Assembly (NCBI GenBank): GCA_012295275.1
Contig: CM022671.1
Span: 30,408,750 to 30,463,749 of the forward strand
Origin: Chrysomallon squamiferum
Lineage: Eukaryota > Mollusca > Gastropoda > Neomphalida > Peltospiridae
Reading direction: 5' to 3'
Length of the DNA: 55,000 bases
How positions within the stretch are numbered: position 1 is the stretch's first letter; the number at the start of each line of letters is the position of its first letter. Below are positions 1 through 36,990 of this stretch, piece by piece. The translations under genes and the position numbers were made by a program. The notes beneath the pieces are model-generated. The model saw only the letters and a list, made by a program, of their open reading frames with translations, ran no database searches and had not been told where the DNA came from.

Positions 1-34
<34 letters not shown>

Positions 35-1087
35 CTAAGAAATAAACACATACTAAGAAAGAGAAAAGACAGATGTTAAGAGACTAAAAGTCAGAGAGAT
101 AGACACAGTGAAAAAGATCTGAAATATAAATATAAATATAAATATCTGCATTTCTGATAGATGTAAAACAAATACAGTCCACAATCTTAACCACTGTTAG
201 TTTTTGTTAGTAATGTTAGAAAAGTAAATCAATAGTTAATATTAATGAAGTAAATGCTATGAACAGTTAATATTGATGAAGTAAATGCTATGGACTGTTA
301 ATATAGTAAATGTTATGGAGGATTTCCAACTCATATTGATCCATTAAAATGCATGAACAGTTAATGAAGTAAAAGTTATGGACTGTTAATTTGATACAAA
401 CATTCTATGGAAGATCATGCAACCCTTCAACATGTTAAAAAACATCAACAACTCACAGCATTGTCATCCATTAACAATGCAAGAGCAATAATAATAATGA
501 GTTCATAACAATGAACAATTATTATTATAAAACAAACATTCACTGGTAACAATATAAAACCCTTCAACATAAAAAACATCAAATTAACCAAACATTAAAC
601 TAAACTAGGGGTTTTACTCTGATGTTTATATTCATTGAATGGATTTATAACAGTTAAAAGAGTATCAGAATATTATTGTTATTTTAATTTATAACAACTT
701 TCTTAAAACTAATAATTAAAAACACAACACTTATTTTAACCAAACATTAAATTTAAATAGGGATTTAAACCAATCTTTGTTCATATTCAGTTCCTCCATT
801 TCATATTCTGTTGTTACAGATGAACATTAAAGACTGGTTAGATGCACCTTCCTGTATGACACATACCAATGTTTTTTTTTGGCACTCAGTTAAAATAATA
901 ATTTTTATAATGATTCCTCTTAGCTGTAAAAAAAAAAATGTTTCAACATTCCCATCACAACACAGTTCTGACAAATACTCACAAACGTTCACACAGTCAT
1001 TGTGGACATTTTTGAACATTTACAATCACAACAGATTTTTACAAATATTTACGGATGTTATCCATACATCTGTCTGTCTGAATATAC
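1..1087. repeat. Left-edge intron sequence: (GA)16 and a degenerate 40-45-bp repeat
   Basis: Positions 1-32 are (GA)16. At 225-395 a unit like AACAGTTAATATTGATGAAG followed by TAAATGCTATGGACTGTTAA recurs about four times with decay. I found no exon in this stretch; it is probably intron of the armadillo gene. Confidence 0.6.
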
Positions 1088-14352
<13,265 letters not shown>

Positions 14353-14889
14353 TTTCAGGTGTCATGTCTACTGAACCCTTTTAACAGATTATCTAAAAAC
14401 ACGTGTCCACTGAGCTGTAGGTGAATTTCCGAATGTAGGTGTATTTTTAGACATAGGTGTGTCTTGAACTCTAAAACATTATCAGAAGATATCCATTTAA
14501 GCTGCAGGTTACTTTTAGTTGCATGTGAATTTTCACTTCAAGGTCATTTGAGCTCTGATAGTTGCCCATTAAGCTGTAGGCGTTTGTCATTCTGTAAATG
14601 TCCACTGAGCTGTAGGTTCAGTTCAGTTCAGGTGTATTTTCAGCTGCAGGTATCTCTTAGGCTGTGAGATTGATTTTGTTGGTTTGTTAATGTCTTTTAC
14701 ACTGACTCTTTTTTTATTTGTCTCTGTCTTTCAGGTGTTGTCTTTGGAATTGTACTTCTAAGATAGCAAACAAAAAGCTTATGAAAAAAAACAATCTTTG
14801 TTAACAATAAAGTTTAACAATAAAATAATGAAGTCAATGAAAATGTAATTTTTCTTTTCTTACATTATGATGTCACCACTTCTCTGAAT

Positions 14890-15160
14890 GTGTGCATGTG
14901 TGTATGTATGTGTGTGTGTATGTGTGTGTGTGCATGTTTATATATATACATATATAATACTATATATATATATATATATATATATGTATACGTATGAATG
15001 TATATATGTATGTACATATATATATATATTTATATGTATGAATGTATAGATGTATGTATGTATGTGCATTTGTATGTATGTATCTGTGTGTTTGTATATA
15101 TATGTATGTATATGTGTATATATATATATATGTATGTGTATGTATATGTATGCTTGTTAT
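14890..15160. repeat. TATG/TG microsatellite
   Basis: Mixed TG, TA and TATG units; the ORFs here on both strands are repeat artefacts. Confidence 0.9.
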
Positions 15161-15403
15161 GTATATTATTATGTGTGTGTGTGTGTGTGTATAAAAAAAG
15201 AAGTTATAACCCAATAATTTGCTCACTTTTCTTTGTTTAAAATAGCTATGGTTAGATACATACAAAGATATAAACCAAACTATTTACAATATTATATATT
15301 AAAATATAATATGCTAACTACTGTATTATTGCAAAGTATGTTTCACACATTTCATTAGTTATTAGAATATCTTTTATAATTTCTTTTTTTTTTTTGTTAA
15401 AAT

Positions 15404-15407
<4 letters not shown>

Positions 15408-15454
<47 letters not shown>
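15408..15454. repeat. (GT)n microsatellite
   Basis: About 23 GT units. Confidence 0.95.
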
Positions 15455-15455
<1 letters not shown>

Positions 15456-16495
15456 TTAATGGAACTTCCGTTGTATTACATAACAATATATAACAACATA
15501 ATATATATATTAATATATGTTAATTTTTAATTCACACACAGCCTCACACACACACGCGCACACACGCACACACGAACGACTTATCATTAAATGGTTTTAC
15601 CTGTGCTGTAACAACTGTCCGACTGTCACCTGACGATCGATCGACTTTTTGAAACTTCCTCAATCCATTTCACTGCCGTATATTCCGGCAATGACAAGTG
15701 CACTTTTTTGTTTTTAATTCATCCCATTTTAAAATCCATAAATAAATCGAGTGTGTTTGAGCTATATCAGTTATTTTGACAGGCAATAACAGTGCAATCG
15801 AATAACTGTCAAGCAAGCACTCCGTTTACAAAAGTGGAGCTGTGTCATATGATTCGAAATGTTTAAATTTAGGACTTAAAAATGCACGGAATGAATGGTG
15901 GTTAAAGCACCTGACGATGTGTCGTGTCTTGTTGCGATAACAATATGTATTTCGATCCTTATTGTTTGTATATCAGACCGTGTGGATGTGTTTGTGTGTG
16001 TATAGTATTCTTCTATTACAAAACGAGTAAGAATTAATATGTCGTAGTTTTATATTATAATTAGGTACTTGCGAATGGTAATATTTGTAGTTGATAAAAA
16101 AATTAAAATTAATCATTAGTGTGCGTGTGCGTCTGTGTGTATGGGTGTGGGTGGGTGTGGATGTGTGTCGATAGACAGATAGATGAACACATGCATGCAG
16201 ACAGAGCATCCTGTAACTGCAGTGGATAGAGAATTTCACGAAGGAGCCTAGATGATAACAGATTAGTGGAAGCAACAGTGGCGCAAATGGGTAACATTAA
16301 ATTTCGTTGTTAAAAAATGTGAGTCCATTCAGTTATATTGTTATCTCCTGAGCAACAAAGAGGCATGTCACAGTTAGCTAACTGTACAGATCCTTGGCTC
16401 TGTGGATGTCTAGGTTTTCCTTGAACATCACCAACTCTGGCTGCATTACCTTTAGTTCAGTGATTGCACATTATTTCTGATATTTCAGGAATTAT

Positions 16496-16502
<7 letters not shown>

Positions 16503-16544
<42 letters not shown>
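16503..16544. repeat. (AC)n microsatellite
   Basis: About 21 AC units. Confidence 0.95.
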
Positions 16545-16546
<2 letters not shown>

Positions 16547-17544
16547 ATGCAGTAACAAACCATTTTGAAATTATTATTATTATATGTTCTCCATACATAT
16601 ATTACACATGCGCACGCATGACTGAGTATGTATGTCTGCATGCAGTTAGTGTTTGCGTGTTAGCGGATCACTGCCTTGAAACAATGATTTTGTTTGTTTT
16701 GGGGGTTTTTCTTAAATTATTTTTTCTTACAATCATGAAGAGCATTTCTGTGTCTTTTAATCTACCATTAAACATTAAACGAAAAAATTAAAAATATAAT
16801 GGCAAACTCTTTTACAATTCATTTGATATATATCTTCATCCAATATTAAGGGACTACACTAAACTGAAAACGACTGAGACTAAAAATAAATTATATATGT
16901 TTGCCCTTCCCTACAACAAAAGCAGTAAAAAAATACATTAGTGAATTTCACATGTTGATGTTTCGTGTTTGTTTTGTGTTTCTCACAGAACATTGTGTGT
17001 TCAATAAACATTATTATTTTTTTTTATATAACTAACACAGACTTTTAATTCAAATATAAACATTTATTTAAAATGATAATTTTATTTATTTATTGGTCAT
17101 ATGATGAAATATGCGTTTGTAGCGTGTCAAAAAAGAGATGCCGGGTTTCAAAAGATGCTACTGTACATTCCACTTCATAGATATTAATCAAAGTCTGCAC
17201 TAATGTAAAACCGAAAACTGTATTTCAGTGTATTACTCAAAAAATGGATGTATATATAAATAATAATAATACATTCGAAAACTCTGCAAACACAGACACA
17301 AACATACACATACTCACACGTACATACACAAACACGTACACACATGCATAGATACAAATTCGCACGTGTGTTTATATACTAGCACTTTTGCATACATTGA
17401 AGTATCTATGTATGTATGTATGTATGTAAACGTTAGTCTTTTGTTTTGTATTTCTCTAATGATGAATATTATTTATATTTCATTTTTCCCCCCATCATAT
17501 AAAAGTGTGGTTTTTTTTATCTAAAAAGAAGAAACAAAACTTAC

Positions 17545-17724
17545 CGCGGTTCAAACACCAAGCAAAAACAACAACAGAGATGGAGTAAAATGTGTCACAG
17601 GTATTCAATTAACATACTCAGACAGGTGAAAATAAGTGCACTGCGGTCACGTGACACAGGTGTTTCACTAGCTCAAATCCGGATCTGAGAGACGCTGACT
17701 TGAACCGAATGACTGACGTAAGCG
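17545..17724. promoter_or_regulatory. Putative divergent promoter and paired noncoding first exons
   Basis: Two strong splice donors face away from each other: CG|GTAAGT on the minus strand after 17545, and GCG|GTAAGT on the plus strand after 17724. They fit the 3' ends of short 5'-UTR first exons for the armadillo gene (minus) and the SLC6 gene (plus). The 180 bp between them holds a perfect GTCACGTGAC palindrome (17646-17655; an E-box of the USF/MITF/TFEB type) and TGACGTAA (17714-17721; CRE-like). The stretch is less repetitive and more GC-rich than its surroundings. No TATA box stands out. The transcription starts themselves are inferred. Confidence 0.5.
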
Positions 17725-18254
17725 GTAAGTTTTGCCTGCTCCATACAAACACTTATTGAATGAAAATTTCAGTTACCGTTGTCGATAACGGTATCTTTAC
17801 TAAGTTTGACGCTTTGTTATTAGTTTGACGTTGGTTTGTTTATTCTCGAATTCAGCCTACATATGTTCCGACAGCTAACTTTGACATAATGCTGTCGGCT
17901 ATATATATATATATATGCATATATATAAAAATTTCTTCTACCTTTCTCACATTCACAGGTGAAAAAGTATTTTTATTTTAACAAACTGTATGTGATGGTA
18001 ACTTATTTATTAAAACTTTTATCTTGAACTTAAGTTTCTATATAGAAACTGAACATTCAGAAAATAATAGTAACGAACAAAGTATTGAATTTCGCTCAGT
18101 TAAGTTCATTGTGCCAGATAATCTTGTTTAAATATTTGAACGTCTTACTGGCTATATTTGTTTACCACAGTTATTTTAGAAATGTATTCTTTTAATTTGT
18201 TTACGGATGATTAATTTTAACCCTTGTAAAAAATACGTTTTATATTGATTTTAG

Positions 18255-18477
18255 TTCTCACAACAACACATTGCTTAAATAGGTGATTCATTGCAATTCT
18301 TTACATCTTGAAGGAAGAGAGTCGTGAAAATACCTTACACGCAAACGTATTTAGGTCAGGTTAAACCAAGCGTGACAGAATGGAGGAGATTTCAAATCTG
18401 GTTTGAATACAACAAGGAAACCGTTGACAGCTCTTTGTTGAGGGGAAAACAAATCAAAACCTGTATTGGAAACAATT

Positions 18478-18495
<18 letters not shown>
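18255..18495 (+). CDS. Proposed start exon of the SLC6 gene (5' UTR plus six codons)
   Basis: A likely acceptor (tgattttag) ends at 18254 and a donor, CAG|GTAGCG, follows 18495. Only the frame starting at ATG 18478, encoding MQERKQ, joins in phase 0 to the next exon (20044); it has a TGA upstream in frame. A longer ORF starting at 18324 in another frame would join into a stop, so I reject it. Start assignment is inferred from phase and needs transcript support; a further alternative first exon is possible. Confidence 0.45.
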
Positions 18496-30259
<11,764 letters not shown>

Positions 30260-30261
30260 GA

Positions 30262-30271
30262 TATATATATG

Positions 30272-30307
<36 letters not shown>

Positions 30308-30325
30308 TGTATGTATGTATGTATA
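30262..30325. repeat. TATG microsatellite just after the SLC6 stop codon
   Basis: TATA/TATG units begin 2 bp after TGA (30257-30259), so they would be in the 3' UTR. Confidence 0.95.
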
Positions 30326-31727
30326 CAAATGCACTTGAGTATGGCTCAAGCAAAAAAAAAATTGTTGGACTTACAATCAGCGTTTTGGATGAATGTGTGC
30401 ATTGTTGCATGATTTGGTGTGTGTGTGTGTTTGTGTGTGATTATGTATGGCTAAAGGTGAAAGTTCAAATTGGGTTGGCATGAAAGATTTTTGACAAAGA
30501 CTTACTGGTACATATTCAAATCTTTGCAATCTAAAACTGAGAATGCATTTTTAAATTCTTTCTACAGCAGACTTTTATCATCAGAGAGAATTTGTTTATC
30601 CCTCTTGTTTGATCATGAAATGTCTGAATATGTCGTTATCATTCAGTCACAGTGGTGGTGATATGGATAACCTGAGTTTGTGATATAACTCAAACTCTTT
30701 AAGCCAGTATGAGTTCTAAGTACCTTTTGTGTGTTTGTGTGTGTTTATGAATGCATGTATGAGTGTGTGAGAGTGAGATTCTGTTTGGTAAAGACAAAAC
30801 AAAATCAACTGAGAAAGAAATTTTACAATAAATCTCCAAGACAAATCATTATTTATGAGGCAGTATCAACACACATTTACTAATATTTGTTTACTAGGTC
30901 ATTGTACTGTAAAGCTTTCAGATACACAAAATATTAACATTTTCATTATGAATATTCAAGATTTTTATCACTGAATGTTAGTGCAGTGTGTGTAAAACAT
31001 TAAATAGTTTTACAAATAGTTTTAATTTAGACATTAAAAATATATCAGTTAGGCCATGCAGCTTGTACATTTTCATTTTTGCATGCATTTTATTAATAGA
31101 TAGCATTAATTTTTGAAAAGTGAGAGTTTGATATGAATCTAAAGAAACTCTGTTACCATATACCAATAACTGATTTTAATTTAGATAAAAAATACATTTT
31201 GGTCTTGTAACTTCGTAATTTCACCTTTAATGTCACATTTTCATTTTGTAATTTCACATGTTCATCTTGTAACTTCACATTTTCATTCCTCTCTAATTTA
31301 TTATTTTTATTATGACTAGTAATATTATTCAGTGAATACTGGTCTTTTAGACCTAATATTATACACAGTGGAATATGCCAGATGTGTGCCTTTTAAATTT
31401 AAAAAAAAAAAAAAAAGGCTCAACAGAGCTTTACCATTTTCATTCATGTAAAAAATCAATCTGTTATAATGAACAGTTCAGAGAATTTATGTCCTGGGTT
31501 ACCTGTTACACAAATTCTCAGATTTCATTTCTAATAGATCTGCAGTAGTTTTCACAATCTGCCTATGAAGGTTTGAACTAGAACATTTGGTTTAAGATAA
31601 AAAGGAGAATAGTCACATTAAGAATCTTATACCTAGCATTACTTAAAGAGATCTGTTAATGAGCTTTAATAAAATGCCAAAATTTTGAAAATACGATTAA
31701 TACTGTTACTTGGTCTGAAGAAAAAAA

Positions 31728-32360
31728 CAATTTTGAGGCATTTGCAATGTTTTTATGATGCTTTGAATGTTGAAGCAATTTTGAGGCATTTGAAATGTTT
31801 TTATGATGCTTTGAATGTTGAAGCAATTTTGAGGCATTTGCAATGTTTTTATGATGCTTTGAATGTTGAAGCAATTTTGAGGCATTTGAAATGTTTTTAT
31901 GATGCTTTGAATGTTGAAGCAATTTTGAGGCATTTGCAATGTTTTTATGATGCTTTGAATGTTGAAGCAATTTTGAGGCATTTGAAATGTTTTTATGATG
32001 CTTTGAATGTTGAAGCAATTTTGAGGCAAATGTTTTTATGATGCTTTGAATGTTGAAGCAATTTTGAGGCATTTGAAATGTTTTATGATGCTTTGAATTT
32101 GCAATTTTGAGGCATTGCAATGTTTTTATGATGCTTTGAATGTTGAAGCAATTTTGAGGCATTTGAAATGTTTTTATGATGCTTTGAATGTTGAAGCAAT
32201 TTTGAGGCATTTGCAATGTTTTTATGATGCTTTGAATGTTGAAGCAATTTTGAGGCATTTGAAATGTTTTTATGATGCTTTGAATGTTGAAGCAATTTTG
32301 AGGCATTTGCAATGTTTTTATGATGCTTTGAATGTTGAAGCAATTTTGAGGCATTTATTT
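31728..32360. repeat. 48-bp minisatellite in a 96-bp dimeric arrangement
   Basis: About 13 copies of a 48-bp unit containing GAGGCATTTG, TTTTTATGATGCTTTGAATG and TTGAAGCAATTTT. Copies alternate between TTTGCAATG and TTTGAAATG, giving a 96-bp higher-order period. Around 32023-32115 two or three copies are shortened and the pattern restarts after them. Because 48 is a multiple of three, ORFs stay open on both strands. Confidence 0.95.
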
Positions 32361-33394
32361 TACATTTGCAATGTTTTTATTTAAATTTTAGAATTGTAAT
32401 ATAAGTAATGTCATCTTATGACGCTTTGAATGTTGAAGCAATTTTGGTTTTTGTTAATACTTTTAACATTGTTTTAATATGATCTTATACATGGAATAAA
32501 TTTTTTAAACTTTTATTAATATTACTTTAAATTATTCTTGTTGGTTTTAAAAATTTTTAAAATATATATATATATATATGCACATAGTTCTCAAAACAAG
32601 AAATAAGTATTTAACATAGACTCATTTTTACGGTAATATTATACAGAGAAACTGTTATTTTTTTCCACACAGATACATTTCTGTTTTGTGTGTATAATCC
32701 TGACATCCACTACACTATATGCACATACATACACATAAATGTACTTACTTACTTACACACGCACAAACAAACACACTCAGGCACTGACACAGAACAGACA
32801 TACTGAAGTCACCTAAAAACATTTACAATTTGAGACATGTTAATTGACAAAATGTTCAACTCAGAACAAATATCTTTATCTGGCATTTTCTCCACTTTTC
32901 ATAATACCTCAGACTATTCATCTTTGTGCACTCAGACTTTTAATATTTTCATAAACTGACATCATATCAGTCCAAACTTGTAAGAATGGATGTCTTGTTA
33001 CTTCCAGAAAAAGACTATCAAATTTAAGCTTTGCTTTTTGTCCATTAATGACAAAGATTTACATTTTGTTTTACCTGTTACAAAAGCTTAATGTTTATTG
33101 GTCTGACATTCTTGGAAGAAATATTTACACAGACTTTCCAAAAAAGGATGTACACTGGAATGATTGAATGAGTAAGTGAAAGAACAAATGAATGAATGAG
33201 GCAATGAATTAATGAATTAATTAATGTTTAACAGCTCAGCACAAAACAGTTATCAGCTACTGGGTGTGCATTCTCACATAAATTACTGGTTCTGATTGGG
33301 AAATACAGAATCCGCATACTGACCAGTTATTACTTCACCCAGAATAATTCATGGAAAGATTTTTGTTTTGTTTCAGGAACTATATATATATATA

Positions 33395-36300
33395 TCAACT
33401 TCCAAATGTTCTGACTTCACCATGTTTAAGACAAATAAAAGATGATCCCTTCATGTCAGTATTTAGAAGAGCTTTTTCCAAATCTTGTTTTGGCTCCAGG
33501 TAATGCTGAAACAGAAAATGAAAAATGGAAACAGTTTACTCATTTTAAAAATTGTTATCACTTTTTCCTATCCAAAAATAATAAGAAAAAAAGACTAGAT
33601 ATATAAGAAAGAGGGAGAGGGAGGGAGGGGGGGGGGGAGAGAGAGAGAGAGAGTAATAATAAAACAAACTGAATTCTGCAATTCAAAACTATTTTAAATC
33701 AAAATGGTTATAAAAGATTTTTTCCCCTAAATTAAGTCTCTGCTTCATACTTCATAAGACATCATGCTGAAAGTTCCCCAGTGAATTCCAATAGACGTCT
33801 GAGATTGTATGTTATGGTGAATCTGAACAGCTTCTGAAGGACTTGCATGTTGAGGAGAAAGAAACCAACTGAAAATACCAGTATGATTTATTAAATAGTT
33901 TACCTGTCAGTAATTTTAATATTTAGTATTGACAGAAATCAATTGAAAATAATAATATGATTGATTAATTAGCTTACCTATCAAAGAGTTTACATTTAAT
34001 ATGACAAAAACTAACTGAAAAAGCCAGTAAGAGTAAGCCAGATTAATCAGTTTATATATCAATGATTTTACATTTAATATGAGAAAAAGTAATTAAAAAT
34101 GCCAGTAAGACAGATTCAATAGTTTAACTATCAAAGATTTTACAGTCAGAATTCAGTATGAAGATAACTGTCATTACTATTCAGCAAGCAAAAAAAGAAT
34201 AATAATGTTTTTATGTAAAAAAAAAAAAAAATTTCTTCTTCAAAGACCCCAACAGGAAACTGTCTAGCTGAAATAATTACTGCTGCAGGGTGTATAATTA
34301 CTGCTTTTGAGACAGGATATCTACATGTAACATAAATAGCAGGGCAATAAACTGGAAAATCTGTTCAGTAAGTCTTTTAATTATATAATTATTAGTTTTT
34401 ATATATAATATTTTTTACCAAACAATCTTCTGAGTTAAGTTTTGCTAAGTTTTAACACCCAGTTTATGAAGTTTTAGATGGAATGGGCTAAAGTATCTTT
34501 AAAAACTGTTCAGTCAGCTCATACTTTTATTATAATAAACAACATCACCTTTTGTCTCGACATGTTTTCATGGCACCTTTAATTACATTATGTATAAAAT
34601 AATTTTATTTAGCAAAGTATAAAATATTACTATTTAGCAAAGTATAAAATAATTTTATTCAGCAATGTTCCTTTCTAGTATTTAATAGTAAAATATATAT
34701 ATATTTCATGCCATGGTTTAAAGTTTTCAATTTACAATAAATTCAATTGCATTATGTCTAAAACATTTTTACTAAGCAAAGTACTTTTCAAATGAATTTT
34801 CCTTGCCAGTATTTGACAGAAAAAAATGTATCTATGCCTTGATTTATAGTTTTAGATATTTGGCAGAAAAAAAGAAGAAAAGAACTAATATAATACCTTG
34901 GTTTATAGTTTCCAATTGGAATGGCTGCTAAGGAGAAAGGGCCCGAAGTGTTTTCCAATCTGTGTAAACACATCACAATAACCTGTGTCTCCTGCAAAAT
35001 AAAACCTGTTCCTTGGTCCTATCACAGCCCAGCTGCACCACAGTGTCTGGATAAAAATGTATGAAAAATGAAATCAGTACTTTAAGTCACGTTATATATA
35101 TAATTTAGATTCTTATGAAGGATGTAAAATTTAAAGATTAAAATAAAGCATTGGGTACATACATGGAAAATTATAGTATAATGTTACAAAAATATAAATA
35201 TTAAAGAATAAAACAAAGGATTGTATACATTTTAACACACACACACACACACACACACACATGCAAATAAATAAACTGGAAAATCTTTTCAGTAAATCTT
35301 TTAATTACATAATTATTAGTTTTTGTATTCAATATTTCTGACCAAACCATCATCTGAGTTAAGTTTTGCTAGAGACAGTAGTACTCATCATAGGTAGAAA
35401 TACACATACCATAAAATTTAACACCCAATTTATGAAGTGCTAGTTGGAATGGACTAAAACAAATGATTATCAAACCTTGTTAGTGTCCGATACTGAACGT
35501 CTGCTCCAGTGCTGACAGGGGAGACAAACCAGTCTGACATTCATTTTTTCTGACAGCAATTGCTCCTCCCACCAAGTCATTTCAGAGGAGTTTTCACATC
35601 CAGTGTCCACCAGCCACTTCTTCAAACCCACTGGCACATACCACTTTAATTGTTTTCCAAACCGTCTATTCAGGTCTAGCACAGATTTCAAATCAAGATG
35701 GTCATAATGGTTATGACTTATTATCACAGCATCAATGGGAGGCAACTCTGACACAGTACATGGTGGAGGTCTGTATCTCTTTGGACCCAGGATTTTGAGT
35801 GGTGAACAATGGGTACTGAACAGTGGATCTGTGAGAATGGTAACTCCGTCAAAATGAACCAACAAGGTGGCATGACCAAGCCAGCTACAGTGGATTACAG
35901 GAGATGACGAAGAAAATTCGGAGAAGTCTGGTTTTACAACTTGAAGAGTTCTGTCAAGTTCCTTAATTGAAATAATGATTTCAGTGTTAGATGTTCAATT
36001 CATGAATCAGTTTGAAATGTTCAACAGCAATCAGAATATGTTTGTTGTTATTTTATTACTTTCAAGAGAACAATATTACACACACTTTCTGGATATTATT
36101 GAAAAGCATGAGAATAATTAAGACTTTCCAATATGAATATATATATATATATATATATACTGATAATTATATTAAAAATAATATTAATATTGATATTTTA
36201 TTTTTTAAATATTTGCCATATTAGGATGATATGAAATTAATGCTTAATGGCACCTGACCCAAGTTAACATTAATATTTTATTAAATAAATAAAAAATAAA

Positions 36301-36770
36301 ATATTTATTTTGTTATTTATTTATTTAGAAACCATTTCATATCTACTCTTACTGCTTAGCAACAAGAACATTTTATACTCATATCCCCACATAAATCAAA
36401 TTGTTGAGCACTGGTAGAACTTGAAAAAGTCATATAAGGTATAATTATTTAGTTATTTAAAAAATAAACATGTGAATAAAAAAAAGAAAAAGAAACAAGT
36501 TCATGTACCATTTATTAAACAAAATTTTATTGTTAAAAAAAACAAACTTACCTCATCATTTGGCAAATTATTTGGTTGTTTTTGCCATCTGAATTTGATA
36601 AAGTTTTTCACAGTAAAGTGATTGGAGGTCCATGTTTTCCATGGATTTTCATATCTCCCATTTTTTATCAATGGCTTTATTTTTCCATTTAAGTCTAAAG
36701 AATTAATGTTTCCTTGATTTTCATTATTATCGTCTTGTTCATTTTTTTCTAAGACACCTCCTGTAGCCAT
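33395..36770 (-). CDS. NAPEPLD: N-acyl-phosphatidylethanolamine-hydrolysing phospholipase D, with a frameshift in exon 3
   Basis: This membrane-associated zinc hydrolase of the metallo-beta-lactamase fold releases N-acylethanolamines (anandamide and relatives) from NAPE. Five exons: 36770-36552, 35961-35476, 35046-34897, 33868-33751, 33505-33395. Metal-ligand motifs are in order: SHNHYDHLD (H156, H158, D160, H161), QHW (H224), AGDTGY (D255) and, in exon 4, IHWGTF. The C-terminus keeps HYLEP and CLKHGE. The N-terminus is variable, polar and Asn/Glu-rich, as in other family members. Exon 3 has one extra base near 34936-34944: the frame reads through KHFGPF, then meets TAA about ten codons later, while the expected SLAAIPIG lies in the next frame. 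Removing one base restores phase with exon 4 and gives about 360 aa (human 393). This may be a sequencing error in a short homopolymer or a real null allele. The gene is divergent from PMPCB and convergent with SLC6. Confidence 0.9.
34936..34944 (-). other. NAPEPLD: Single-base frameshift in NAPE-PLD exon 3
   Basis: The plus strand reads AAAGGGCCC here. With AA instead of AAA, the coding frame would run from QIGKHFGPF directly into SLAAIPIG, and exon 3 would end in phase 2 as exon 4 requires. As written, translation stops at a TAA inside exon 3, losing the distal His metal ligand of IHWGTF. Splice sites on both sides are intact. Confidence 0.85.
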
Positions 36771-36990
36771 ATTTTAGAATTTGAATTTAATTTTATCATG
36801 TAAATCTAAAGAATTAGTGTTTCCTTGATTTTGGTCTTGTTCGTTTTTTCTAAGACACCTCCTGCAGCAATATTTTACAATTTTAGTTTTATTTTTTCAT
36901 TTAAATCTAAAGAATTAGTGTTTCATTGATTGTGGTCTTGTTCATTTTTTTCTGATACACCTCCTCTAGCCATATTTTAGAATTTTAGTT
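36680..36990 (-). repeat. Three tandem copies of the NAPE-PLD start region, about 100 bp each
   Basis: The segment holding the NAPE-PLD start codon and first codons recurs upstream with start positions at 36770, 36870 and 36973. Copy 1 is the coding start (ATGGCTACAGGAGGTGT). Copy 2 reads ATTGCTGCAGGAGGTGT, so the start codon is lost. Copy 3 keeps ATGGCTAGAGGAGGTGT. Shared flanks include CTAAAAT or GTAAAAT before the start and an ACACTAATTCTTTAGATTTA-like stretch after it. The copies are diverged but clearly colinear. Confidence 0.8.

Larger units (their letters stand above)
14353..17544. other. Upstream region of the armadillo gene, probably an intron of its 5' UTR
   Basis: If the donor at 17545 is used, this 3.2 kb is the first intron; TTTAG and TTCAG acceptors lie just above the start codon. 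Around 14408-14655 a motif AGCTG[T/C]AGGT recurs about five times. TATG/TG repeats fill about 14890-15160, (GT)n 15408-15454 and (AC)n 16503-16544. No coding exon was recognised. Confidence 0.4.
30260..33394. other. Convergent intergenic region between SLC6 and NAPE-PLD, both 3' UTRs
   Basis: Holds the 3' UTRs of two converging genes. A plus-strand AATAAA lies at 30827-30832 and a minus-strand one at 33094-33099; which sites are used is unknown. A TTGTAA[T/C]TTCACATTTTCAT motif repeats three times near 31200-31290. The 48-bp minisatellite lies in the middle. No coding exon was seen. Confidence 0.6.

Noticed and set aside
31656-32354. 232-aa and similar ORFs with a 16-residue repeat
   Set aside because: Products of a 48-bp minisatellite that is open on both strands; no splice or start context.
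31728-32360. Possible CRISPR array
   Set aside because: Units are contiguous with no unique spacers, and the DNA is eukaryotic.
34788-34997. Separate 69-aa gene on the minus strand
   Set aside because: It is the second half of NAPE-PLD exon 3 seen in the shifted frame plus antisense of intron.
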